From the NCBI RefSeq assembly GCF_030272615.1, contig NC_081414.1, forward strand, positions 812,795,069 through 812,859,068: a DNA stretch of 64,000 bases. Reading direction: 5' to 3'. The notes beneath the pieces are model-generated. The model ran no database searches, was not told the DNA's origin, and was given only the letters and a program-made list of their open reading frames with translations. This DNA comes from Cryptomeria japonica. Its lineage: Eukaryota; Streptophyta; Pinopsida; Cupressales; Cupressaceae. Made by a program: the position numbers and the translations under genes. Shown piece after piece: positions 46,801 to 57,310 of the stretch; the stretch's first letter is position 1, and every line of letters begins with the position of its first letter.

Positions 46801-46812
46801 CCTTTTGGATGG

Positions 46813-46847
46813 GTTCTAATGTTGCCTTGCGGCAATTAGAACCCATC
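46813..46847. repeat. short perfect-stem hairpin
   Basis: GGGTTCTAAT...TGCC-TTGC-GGCA-ATTAGAACCC gives a 14-pair stem with a two-base bulge and a four-base loop. Confidence 0.7.
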
Positions 46848-46883
46848 TCCTATTTATTTTCACCCTAGTTACAAAAACAACAC

Positions 46884-48444
46884 TCCCTCTTAAACTAGGG
46901 AGGAAAATAAATACAAAACCATATTCACATGGATAATCCCATGGCCTGAAATTTTTACAAAGTTTAAGAATAGGGCCCAGCCCTAAGCAATATAAAATAC
47001 ACATCATGATCTGAGCACACAAATACATTGCAATATGAGCCTTTCCATAATGATCTCCTCTGTAATGCTAGGAGATGAAATCAAACTTCATAGCTATATG
47101 CTTTCTTGGAACCTGCATATATCACCAAGATTTAAGATCTTTCATTATACACACCCACAGAGGATGAGAGACCTTTCCTCATGCACACCTACAAGAAAAA
47201 TACTCATATGAACATACAACATAAATCATGCACAACTGCAGAGGATACATAAACTTCTCCCAGAGAAGGACAGTTTGTCACCTTGCACACCGCAGAGGGT
47301 GAACTCACCTTGCACTCTGCAGAGGGTGAGAAATAACCGCCACCTTGCACTCCGCAGAGGGTGAGAAATAACCGCCACCTTGCATTCCGCAGAGGGTGGA
47401 AAGAACTGCCACCTTGCACTCCATAGAGGGTGGAAAGAACCGCCACCTTGCACTCCGCAGAGGGTGAGCGAGCACTACCACCTTGCACTCCGCAGAGGGT
47501 GGATGATGCACTCCGCAGAGGGTGGGAAATAACCGCCACCTTGCACTCTGCAGAGGGTGGAAAGAACCACCACCTTGCACTCCGCAGAGGGTGAGCGAGC
47601 ACTACCACCTTGCACTCCGCAGAGGGTGGATGATACACCCAGTGTATCGAGGTTAGTATCATGATAAATAAACATTTTGCCATAGACAAGGAATATATAT
47701 TATCAATTCCTCTATTAAACCATAATGATTAGAACCCAAGAATGAAATGATATATTAAAAGATATCAAGACTCCCTCTAAAACCCTATCTAAATAAGGAA
47801 TTCACAGACCTGATGATTCATTCTTACTTACGAAGTGGACCCATAGCATCTTAAAAGACAGAGATGAAAGGTAGGCTTTCATAATTAGTTCGATTACAAG
47901 ATTTGATTGAGGTAGGGCTTCTCAGGTCATGCAGGAATGCTTCCTTCAGAGAGACATAACCTGAAAACATTATCTTCAAGAGTAGACATTAGGTTACCTT
48001 AGAGACATGATATAGTAAAACAAAACACCAACCCTTACAAACCCTCAACACACAGATTCAGACATATAGATAGAAGACATTTACCTATACTCCGATCCTA
48101 ATAGTTAATACACATCCATATATATACACTATCACTATTCAGCCATGAACACATTGAATATATAAGTGATAGCAGGTATATGATAGCAGAAATATATAAG
48201 GATGACAACAAGTATCAAAATAAGGTAGCTTCAATTCACCTACAACTTCACTTACCTATCTCCCTTGAAATAAATTGAGATTCATCACCTTTGAATGTTC
48301 TAAGATGCTAAGAGGATGAGGAATCCATTGATGCAGATGAAGGACCTTGACTGTGCATGTAATCATCTGAAAACCCTAGCCGTCACACAAAAGTCCAAGC
48401 TGTAAATCTGATCATTGCACATGCAAACCTAGGCTCTAATACCA
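46884..48444 (-). mobile_element. interior of a possible copia-type non-autonomous element
   Basis: On the minus strand the sequence at the right edge, TGGTATTAGAGCCTAG, follows CTAACA. It matches the initiator-Met tRNA primer site of Ty1/copia elements (TGGTATCAGAGCC) with one change. At the left edge, minus-strand TTTAAGAGGGAG followed by TGTTG looks like a polypurine tract and LTR start. About 1.5 kb lies between, with no gag or pol but a 34-bp tandem array. The left LTR is not matched by the right one, so the element may be rearranged. Confidence 0.45.
47279..47632. repeat. tandem array of about eleven 30-35-bp units
   Basis: The core CACCTTGCACTCCGCAGAG followed by GGTG is repeated about eleven times. 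The linkers between cores fall into a few classes (AGAAATAACCGC, GAAAGAACCGC, AGCGAGCACTAC, GATGAT), and the AGCGAGCACTAC + GATGAT pair appears twice, so larger blocks were copied. The core is itself a partial dyad (CACC..TGC..GCA..GGTG). Open frames through it are artefacts. Confidence 0.85.
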
Positions 48445-48956
48445 TGTTAGTTTTCATGATCAGATTAACCACAATAAACAGAAAACTAAAGTTGCACAGT
48501 AAAGCATACAAATAGAGGATCACAGAACACAAAAGCTACCTTGGGAAAACCTCCCTCTTGGAGGAAAAACCCAACAACAACAGATCCTCAGATCTAGTTA
48601 TTATTCTGAAAATGTAAATTCACTTACCCAGCTAGGGCACAATACAACAGCAGGAGATAATAGATAAGATCAGACTTATCTCAATCCTTAGAATGTGATT
48701 TCATGTATTCTAAGGACTGAGATAAGTCTGATCTTATCTATTATCTCCTGCTGTTGTATTGTGCCCTAGCTGGGTAAGTGAATCTACATTTTCAGAATAA
48801 TAACTAGATCTGAGGATCTATTGTTGATGGGTTTTTCCTCCAAGAGGGAGGTTTTCCCAAGGTAGCTTTTGGGTTGTGTGATCCTCTATTTGTATGCTTT
48901 TCTGTGCAACTTTAGTTTTCTGTTTATTGTGGTTAATCTGATCATGAAAACTAACA
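48445..48956. repeat. near-perfect 0.5-kb palindrome of copia-type LTR ends
   Basis: Arms of about 249 bp (48445-48693 and 48708-48956) with a 14-base spacer. Each outer end is TGTTAG/CTAACA. Each arm reads like the R-U5 end of a copia LTR (GGTTTTTCCTCCAAGAGGGA, then TGTGATCCTCTATTTG). The primer-site-like TGGTATTAGAGCC abuts only the left arm (minus strand). The arms differ at few positions, so the inversion is recent or kept alike by conversion. Confidence 0.8.
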
Positions 48957-49600
48957 ATCTTGGCAACCCACATCCGACAGATTGAACAACCTGCGACATC
49001 AAAACCTAGCATCAAAAAATGGAAATGAAATTGCAGCATCAAAAAATGAAAATGGAATTGCCACAAAGGATGGAGTCACTGGAGATAGCCAGAAATTACA
49101 CGCTGAATGGTATTCAAGTTCCTCCAAATAGTTTTAAGTAATGTTACTTTTTTGCATAAGGAGGTGGGGTTTTTCTGTCAAAAATTTAATAATGCTTGAT
49201 GCCCATTGTGGATGTAGTTAGTTCCAACATGTGGGTTCACATTTTACAAAATTTTTACATTTGAGTGCTCTCAAAATGTTACCAGGTCATACACAAGCTG
49301 TGAATCCATAAATGCCTAAACGCGAGGGACATTGAGCTGTAATGTAGCCAAGAGACCATCCATGAGAGCCAGGTGTTCAGCCACAGTACCATCCACATAG
49401 AAGTAAAACTTCTTCTGCACTTGCCTCAGGTTCTCTCCACTGGGTTTCTGTATCACAACTCCTAAATACCATTCAGCATGTAATTTCCGGCTGCGACATC
49501 CAAACCTAGCATCAAAAAATGGAAATGAAATTGCAGCATCAGAAAATGAAAATGGAATTGCAGCAATAGCGGTAGAATTCAAAACAAATATGTTTGAAAT
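48957..49600. repeat. direct and inverted repeat of a 60-bp segment
   Basis: CCTAGCATCAAAAAATGGAA with its continuation is present at 49005-49065 and 49503-49565. The adjoining AATTACACGCTGAATGGTAT (about 49097) is found inverted near 49469-49487. No gene is seen. Confidence 0.6.
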
Positions 49601-49612
49601 TACGTTTGGGCT

Positions 49613-49820
49613 GGAGCGGGAGAGGAGTTTTAAAATTCAAATTCAAATTTTTGGACACACGTGGCTACAAACTGTAGACGTGCCTGTGAGGCGTGACCGG
49701 GAGAGTGGCCAGCAATGGAGCGGGAGAGGAGTTTTAAAATTGAAATTCAAATTTTTGGACACACGTGGCTACAAACTGTAGACGTGCCCGTGAGGCGTGA
49801 CCGGGAGAGTGGCCGGCAAA
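49613..49820. repeat. 104-bp tandem duplication carrying ACACGTGGC motifs
   Basis: Two copies (49613-49716 and 49717-49820) of GGAGCGGGAGAGGAGTTTTA...GTGACCGGGAGAGTGGCC, nearly identical. Each holds ACACGTGGC (49657-49665 and 49761-49769), a G-box/ABRE-like core. CCACGTCAG follows near 49872. This would fit a promoter, but no gene start is evident next to it. Confidence 0.7.
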
Positions 49821-51152
49821 TGTTAGCCGCGTGCAAATGCTTTCCATCAACCGCAAACGGCAAAATGCCTCCACGTCAGAAGCCCGATGGTGGGTCCCGG
49901 AACCTGTTGTATGGGGCTGTATGGCATGAAAGGGCATGCAATTTTGGGGAGCCAGAATAGCTACAGCCGTACATGACAAGTATAAGTCAAGCAGAAAATG
50001 GCACCAAAGTTTCCCGAGGATAAAATCACTTTCATGGACAACAGAAAATCATAGAACACGAAAAAATTTAATCCCAAGATTTTTCTTGTAAGAAAGGTCA
50101 TTTCAATAGTTTCCTGTAATCACCACCATCTACAAAGCAACTGAAAAGGGGATTGAAAACAATTAACAGAAATGGAAAAAATCTATGGAAAAACCATAAC
50201 ATCAATGTTGTTACATCTAAAAAAATTAGATACAAAATACATAAACTGTGTGAGCTACCAAAATGGAAGATTCCAATAAAATAGTACCAAACTGAGAAGC
50301 AATCAACATGAAATTTAAAAATTTAAACATAGCGTTATATCAAGTGAATTTCAAAATTGAATAAAATGCACATTGGCCCAATAAAAGAAGCAGAAATAAG
50401 AGATTTGCAAACACACAGAAGAAGTAGAGGACAAATGAAGGAACAGGAGCCACCAGCCCCTAAATTCTCACAGAAAAAGCCCACCCTCCCTATGTTTACT
50501 GCATGAAAGGGCATTGCAACCCGCTGCTTCCAATAGTCATGTATGAAATCTTCCTTGGTTACATTCTACCTGTCATAACAAGTCATCTTTGACAATAAAA
50601 CACATATTCAACTCAATGGCAATTCTCACTTTCATGCTGTTTAAACTTTCATTTTTTGTTGGAAAACTTTGAATTGTTAATCGCTTTGATTCAAAGCACA
50701 TTTTAACTTGCTTATCTGTGTTGCTGTAATAAAAAGAAGTAAAGATGTAGAGTATTTCGAGCCAGTAAGAAAAATCCCTCAGAGGAGAAAGTTAAAAACT
50801 CCAAAATCAGAGTTGAAATGTTAAGATATCATGTTTTGAAAACTCCATCCAGCTCAAACAATCCATGCTCGTCATGCTCCATCCAACTCAGACAATCCAC
50901 TCTAAGAACCAGATATGGCCAGGCAGCTGTGAGAACATGTTTTCAATATTATGAATATCTGACTGCTCTGTCATCATCCCGTTACAACTTTTGCTGACTA
51001 GGCCAAAGAATTGAATCTGCCTAGTTGTTGGCAGGGGGAGACTGCTCCATATCATCATCCCACGATGACTCTTGCTGACTAGACCAAAAAACATAAATCT
51101 GCCTAGTTTCTGGCAAGGGATAACTCAATTTATTTGCTTGTATCTTATTTCG
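49821..51152. other. intergenic DNA and probable 3' region of the PPR gene
   Basis: No coding region is seen. A local duplication near 50940-51120 repeats TCATCATCCC...TTGCTGACTAG.CCAAA and CTGCCTAGTT. Minus-strand AATAAA occurs at 51129-51134, rather close to the stop codon to be the only poly(A) signal. Confidence 0.4.
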
Positions 51153-53456
51153 TTACCAATAATCTCCGCATGAACACTGGCCATCCTTGAAGTAATGGAC
51201 ACGTTTGGCGTCTCTCACAAATATTTGACGTTCAAAAATCTTTGAAATAATTTTGGTGGCAGAGTGGCAGTCATCACACACTCTAACATTCTTGGCAATC
51301 CGGATAGGCATTCCTCGTGGTGTGTTTAGAAGCCCATATGCAATTGCCAGCTTCGCACTATGGTGATAAAGAATATCTTTTCCCCCCTTGTCATCATCAT
51401 CATGCACTACAGAGTTTGTCTTCAGTTCATAGCCCACCTCTTTAATCTGTCCAGATGGTTGCTGCGCTTCTGAAAGAATTTCCGGCATCTCTGACTGTAT
51501 TTTGTCTCCAGTACAGAAAGAATGTAACTTTTTATTGATTTCAATCCAGCTTCGCCCTGGCATCTTCTTTACTTGGTTCTCTCTCATCAATTCCCTTACT
51601 TTTTCTTTCTCTACCATTCTGCCAGCAGCAGCGTACATGTTTGATATCATCACATAATGTGAAAAATTATTAGGATCATTTTTCAAAAGACGTTCTGCCA
51701 CATGTTTTCCAAGTTTTATTTTGTTATGGACAATACAAGCACGAAGCAAAGAAACCCAAATATCAGCATCAGGTTGGACTGGCATTTTCTTGATGAATTC
51801 GTTCGCCTCGTTAAGACGCCCAGCACGCCCAAGGAGATCAACCATGTGGCAAAAATGCCTTAATTCAGGGGTTATGTTATGATCTCTGCTCATGGAATCA
51901 AAGTACTCTCTACCTTCATCCACTAACCCAGCATGGCAGCATGCAGCCAGGACACCAGCAAATGTTATATGGTTTGGCTTTGTGCCCGACTCTCGCATTG
52001 CCTTAAAGATTTGAAGAGCCTCTTTTCCGCACCCATTCAAGGCATACCCTCCGATCATAGCTGTCCATAAGACAACATTTCGATCGGGCATTTTTTCAAA
52101 CACTTTTCGCGCATCTTCTATTCTTCCACATTTGGCGTGCATGTCAACAAGAGCACTCCCCACAAACACACTAGGCTCAAGCCCACTTCTTCTGACGTCT
52201 ATGTGGATCTCCTTGCCCTGCTCAATAGCTGCAGAGTTGGCGCATGCTGGAAGAACACTGGAAAATGTAGTAGAATTGGGTTTCACACCTGCCTGTTTCA
52301 TTTGTTTATAAATATCTAGTGCCTCAATAAAACACCAATTTTGTGTGAATGCCGAGATCATTGTATTCCAGGTAATTATATCCCTGTCTGGCATTTTCTC
52401 AAAGAACTCCAAGGCCTTTTCCACATTCCCACTACCTAAATATGCTGAAATCATCCCGTTCCATGACGCTGTATTCCGTTCTGCCATTTGCTCAAACAAT
52501 TTTTCAGCTTCATCAACCATCCCATGCTCAGCATAACCCCCGAGCATCGCATTCCACGACACCACATTTCTCTCAGGCATTTTATCAAACAGTTTCCGTG
52601 CCATAACCACCTGCCCATTCTGCGCATATCCTGCAACCATGGCAGTCCAGGAAACTACATTTCGTTCAGACATTTTGTTAAACACAATACGTGCATCTTT
52701 CACACTCCCACATTTCACATACATATCCACAAGCCCACTGCCCACAAATAAATTATCCTCAAATCCCCTACTTTTTATTTCTCGGTGCACTTTCTTGCCA
52801 TACTCCAGAGATCCCAACCTGGCGCAAGCCGGAAGAACGCTGGCAAATGTAAACTTATCAGGTACAACACCTGTCCGCTGCATCTCATTAAACAATTCCA
52901 AAGCCTCCTGAGATTTTCCTTTGGCATACCCTGCAATCATAGCAGTCCAGGAAACCGCAGTTCTCTTGTGCATTTCGTCAAACACTTTGCGTGCTTCCTC
53001 CAGACTCCCACACTTAGCATACATAACAACAAGTTTAGTACCCAGAAACAAATCCAAGCTGAAACCATTTTCTATCATGTGATTATGAACTTTCCTCCCT
53101 TGTGCAACAGATTTCGTCTCCAGACAGCACTGCAACAGAGAAGCATATGCTGAGACCTCAGCACGGACACCTTGTCTATCCATGTCTTTCAGAATTCCTA
53201 CAGCCTGATTCAATCGACCTTCCTTGCAGAATCTTTGTATATGTTCAATGAACTTAGCATTTCCAATCGTATTCTTTGTAGAGCTGGGATTTTTAGTATT
53301 AGGTTTGGCTTTGATATTTGCAATCCCATTGGGTATCAATTTAGTTTTGGCATTTGTATTTGTGCTAGTTTGAAGATTTGTTAATGCAGTAATGGTGGAA
53401 GTGAAATGGCGTTTGATTGAATGAAATAAGAACGTTTTTTTTCTCGCCTGATACAT
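51153..53456 (-). CDS. DYW-class pentatricopeptide repeat protein, probably organellar
   Basis: A 767-residue intronless PLS-type PPR protein, a family that binds specific sites in mitochondrial or plastid RNA, mostly for C-to-U editing. Residues 1-70 contain no Asp or Glu and are rich in Lys/Arg/Ser/Thr, as in organelle transit peptides. Residues about 70-540 are a run of PPR motifs (VVSWTAMVAGYAQNG, KCGSVKDARIVFNKM and similar). The E/E+ region leads to a PG box at 633-634 and a DYW domain ending CSCGDYW at 767. CDDC (727-730) and the terminal CSC are kept. The deaminase HxE reads H699-S700-A701, so the catalytic Glu is Ala. The usual HP after GDK is also missing. The ATG at 53456 is the first in frame. 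No frameshift or stop is present. Confidence 0.93.
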   Translation of the reverse strand: MYQARKKTFLFHSIKRHFTSTITALTNLQTSTNTNAKTKLIPNGIANIKAKPNTKNPSSTKNTIGNAKFIEHIQRFCKEGRLNQAVGILKDMDRQGVRAEVSAYASLLQCCLETKSVAQGRKVHNHMIENGFSLDLFLGTKLVVMYAKCGSLEEARKVFDEMHKRTAVSWTAMIAGYAKGKSQEALELFNEMQRTGVVPDKFTFASVLPACARLGSLEYGKKVHREIKSRGFEDNLFVGSGLVDMYVKCGSVKDARIVFNKMSERNVVSWTAMVAGYAQNGQVVMARKLFDKMPERNVVSWNAMLGGYAEHGMVDEAEKLFEQMAERNTASWNGMISAYLGSGNVEKALEFFEKMPDRDIITWNTMISAFTQNWCFIEALDIYKQMKQAGVKPNSTTFSSVLPACANSAAIEQGKEIHIDVRRSGLEPSVFVGSALVDMHAKCGRIEDARKVFEKMPDRNVVLWTAMIGGYALNGCGKEALQIFKAMRESGTKPNHITFAGVLAACCHAGLVDEGREYFDSMSRDHNITPELRHFCHMVDLLGRAGRLNEANEFIKKMPVQPDADIWVSLLRACIVHNKIKLGKHVAERLLKNDPNNFSHYVMISNMYAAAGRMVEKEKVRELMRENQVKKMPGRSWIEINKKLHSFCTGDKIQSEMPEILSEAQQPSGQIKEVGYELKTNSVVHDDDDKGGKDILYHHSAKLAIAYGLLNTPRGMPIRIAKNVRVCDDCHSATKIISKIFERQIFVRDAKRVHYFKDGQCSCGDYW

Positions 53457-54500
53457 TTTTCTCGATTGTGTCTTTTATTCGTCTGCGTGTTCTTTCTATG
53501 TGCAGTTTTCTTCTCTGATATAAATGCAGTTTGATTTTCAGTTTTTAGCCCTAATACCAAAAAAAATTACTAATAATTTATTTTTATCGTTGCCGCGACC
53601 CCGGTATGGCACCATAGCAAGCTAATATATGTCCAAGGTGGAACCAACGTATTCCAATAGGAAAGTGTTGTGCCTTAGAAAGCATATATATATTCTTAAT
53701 TAAAAAACATTTATTATTATTATTATTTATTAAATATGAAAAAAAAATTAAATCTAGCTTTAAAAGAAACAAATCTAAATTAAAAAGGAATTTATTATTA
53801 TTATATATTAAATGTAAAAAATATATATTTTTAAATCTACATTTAAAAAGGCTTCTAATTTTAAAAAATTATGTTTTTAAATCTAGATTTAAAATATATT
53901 TTTTATTTTTTTTTATGTTTTTTTACATTCAAATCATTTCATATTCTAAGATAAGACTCTAAAAATTATATTTTTAAATCTAGATTTAAAAAAAGCTTCT
54001 AATTTTAAAAATTATGTTTTTAAATCTAGATTTAAAAGAAACTTCTATTTTTTTTTCATTCAAATCATTTCATATTCTAAAATAAATATTAACCATATGA
54101 AATTAATTAATCCATGCTAAAGGTGAATATTTTTTAAATTTGATATCTCTCGGTGCCCTCTACATAAATTTTATGTATAAAATATAGGTATGCTAGTAAA
54201 TATGAGTATTATAATTGAATAGTAAAGATTTAATATTGTTTATATAATAATAAGATTGATCGCATTTTGTAGAATAGAAAAGTGTTCATCATTTTTTGTA
54301 TCTTCTCGTTTATATTTGTAGGGAATAAAAGTGCATATCTTGTTCTTTTATCTTTTCATCTACACAATTAGCCTTGTCATAAGCACCTTGTCTTTATACT
54401 CAATTTATCTTATTTTACACACAAGTTGAACCTATCATTTATATGTAATATCATTTACCTTGAAAAAAGATTGATCTTTCCCTTTTAGGATTCCTAATTC
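53457..54500. repeat. PPR upstream region and AT-rich DNA with palindromes
   Basis: Upstream of the PPR start a weak TATA-like minus-strand ATTTATATC lies at about 53517-53525. Beyond it the DNA is very AT-rich. The perfect palindrome TTTAAATCTAGATTTAAA occurs three times (53876-53893, 53973-53990, 54019-54036), with a one-base variant near 53830, embedded in a larger local repeat (CTAATTTTAAAAATTATG). Confidence 0.6.
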
Positions 54501-55580
54501 CTAGACTAAATCACAAACACAACCTTGTTCCTATCATTCAATGTCTTTTCCAACTTTCCCAAATGTAGCATTGCAACTTGTAAATTATTGCAATTTCAAA
54601 CTTATGCATTGTGGTCACCTTGATTTGATAATTAACAATAAATTTGGTATCTTGATTTCAAATACTCCAACTTTACATAAAGCAAAGATAAAGTATTTCT
54701 AGCATGTGGTTTGAAAACTAGCAAAGTTCTCCTGAGCTATAATGCAAGGCTCAAATGTTCATGCGACACAATAGGGTTTAGCAATTTTTCCAAATTTGAA
54801 GGCATATTTTTTGTGTGGCTTGTGTACAATGCATCTTGTAATGCCTGAATGAAAAAGTAATGACCTCTCTTATCCATTCAACCAAACAAAACTCTCTTCT
54901 TTCATTATTCTTGCAACAAATTATTCACTCTATGCTCTCAAGCTTTCCATCTCAGTGAAGCTTTGCAAAAATCTCTCCAACCATTGCAACACTTCTACAT
55001 CAAAGTCTAAAAGCTACTCTAGTACATTTGCTTACTATAGCTCAAGCTTTCTCATCTTAGCTCCACATTATAAATCGATGGAAGATCTTGAGAGAAGAAG
55101 GCCAAGACTATGATAACACTCTCTTTGTTTATCTTTCATTCTATATCTTCAAGGTAAATCTCTAAATAAAGTTACCTAGATCTCTGGGTTTCTAGTGTGG
55201 ATCTTGAGGTGCAAGTATGCTATTGAAAGTGATGCTTGATTTAGCACAATAGCTATTGATGGCGGTCCTACAACGATGGCTACATCACTTGACTCATCTC
55301 ACTACACCTACCTCGAAGGTGCTACAAGTGGAAGTGTTACTATTTTTACTATTGTTGCTAGAGGGGCTACCCTCTATCACACCCTTTGTCTCTCCTCTTC
55401 TTACTCCTCTATAGCCTCGTCTATGTCCTCATCTCTATTGTTGTCCTCCTTGCCTAGCCCTTGTGCACCATGATCCACTCCAAGTGCATCTTTAATAAAA
55501 TTGAGGTTGATCCAAAATTTTACGACCATTATATATAACCTTGTGTCACATCCATATCATCGATATCTAGGACTGGTTGT
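54501..55580. other. no gene recognised
   Basis: AT-rich unique DNA. A 65-codon Ser-rich frame at 55276-55473 has no family likeness and no further support. Confidence 0.35.
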
Positions 55581-56560
55581 TGATCCTTCCCCACATTGTA
55601 TGTGTTGCTCAAAGTTGTTAAACACACAGATATACTGAGAGGGGGGATGAATCGATATATGCCAAATATCAACTTCAAATCCAATTTATCATTGGGATCA
55701 TTATCAGATCTTACTCTAACATTAGAGTGGTTATACAAATGATAAACATCACACATAAATACATGAGAACACTAGATATATGTGGAAACCTAAAAGGGAA
55801 AACACACAGTGAGAATAGTTGCTTGGAACTACTGACCAAATCTAGCCTCACAAAGATAATAAATAACTTATAATATAAATAGTAGACAATGACCCACAAG
55901 AACTACAACCTCAAATGGAGACATCAATCCCTAATTACCTTTGTAGGCATCAACCTACAAGAGACACCAATCCCCTAATCCAAGAACTGGGCACCAACTC
56001 AAATAATGAGGCACCAACCTCAATTACAACAAGATATATGAATGATATATCATGCAAACCTTCAAAGATTAGCATTCAACCTTTCTCTAAATTGGTCTGC
56101 TATAGAACACTTTCACAATGTGTATGAGATCTCCATTTTAGTTTGCACACTTACACACATTGAGTAGACAACTTGCATAGTTTTTGTCACAGACACCTTC
56201 TACTCACTTACATACACGCGCACACACACCATTGGAAATAATTTGATCAGTATTATATATGCATTCCAACATTAATTACAACCTTATGTTGGCCAAGAAC
56301 ATATTTACAACATTTGCAAGTCACCACAAATAAATTCCTTAACCAAACGTGTAGTTGGCTCAACCTTAAATCCCACATGTTACATCAAGAGTGGGAACAT
56401 GCTATACATTACCCAACACAACCTCATCTAGTCCCAAGAACCTTCACATGCTTCCTCAAGTTGGTTTATTTTACAACCTTTTGGCAAATCCATCTAGAAC
56501 ATCAACACAAACAACATAGTGAGCTATTGTGGACTATAACTTTCCTTCTTCTTGAGCTCC
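55581..56560. other. possible degraded copia-derived sequence
   Basis: Phrases such as CTGAGAGGGGGGATGAAT and GGAAACCTAAAAGGGAAAA are of a kind common in decayed plant copia elements. No coding domain can be read, so this is tentative. Confidence 0.3.
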
Positions 56561-56892
56561 ACCTCTAAAACAAATTAATATGTCTTTGAGTATGTAGCCT
56601 CACTTATCATCCAAACCACAAGTCAAGACACACCACTATGGTAGAATGCAATTAAAAAGATTATGCCAAAGCACATATAGTTTCTAAGAAACATACTTCA
56701 AAAAAATATTGTAGACACCTCTAGACCTCTATAAACAAATGAAATTGGTACATGATGATAAAATTAAAATTCTACAAGAGAGCTATCCAACATAACTTGA
56801 CTATGTCTTTTTGGATCTCATATGCATTTTTTATGACATGACAAATGTGATGGAAATTACAACAACTTTCAGGTACCGTAACATCAAGGGGA

Positions 56893-56997
56893 ACAATTAT
56901 TATTGAACATGCTTTCAGGGAAAAAAATGTTGTAGCGGATGGTCTAGCGAACCTTGGCGTAATTTACGAAGCTCAAAGTATATGGAATGAAATTTAA
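56893..56997 (+). pseudogene. RNase H C-terminal fragment, LINE-type
   Basis: A short open stretch reads IIIEHAFREKNVVADGLANL followed by GVIYEA and a stop. The E..NVVAD.LAN phrase is the last catalytic motif of the RNase H domain found at the end of plant L1-type LINEs. Only this tail is left. Confidence 0.5.
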
Positions 56998-57310
56998 CAT
57001 TGATTTTAATATTAAAGAACTCATTATAAATGACAGATTTATGGGAAAAGATGGATCACACGTTAATCATAGAAGTATTAATGATTAATCTTCAAATTTT
57101 TAGAAAGGTGATGATGGCATGTCATAAGGGCAGAGTCCTAAACAAGAATATTAATTTTCCGCATGCTTTGTGGGTGTGCATTTTCAAAAAGTCGAGTGTC
57201 ATTTGGAAGAAAGCTCTGAAGTTGTAGAAGAAGAGAAATTGTAAAATGAACTCTAAAATGGGGGGGATCTAAGAAGAGAGGAACCTGATAATATTTCCAA
57301 ATGGCAGGAG

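Noticed and set aside
47279-47632. CRISPR-like look of a regularly spaced repeat
   Set aside because: Spacers are not unique (the same few linkers recur), no cas genes are near, and the setting is a plant nuclear genome. It is a minisatellite.
50888-51094. 68-codon minus-strand frame with a repeated FFGLVSKS phrase
   Set aside because: The internal repeat reflects a local 3' duplication behind the PPR gene. No domain is seen.
55276-55473. 65-codon Ser-rich frame as a small gene
   Set aside because: No family resemblance, no supporting signals, and within AT-rich repeat-like DNA.
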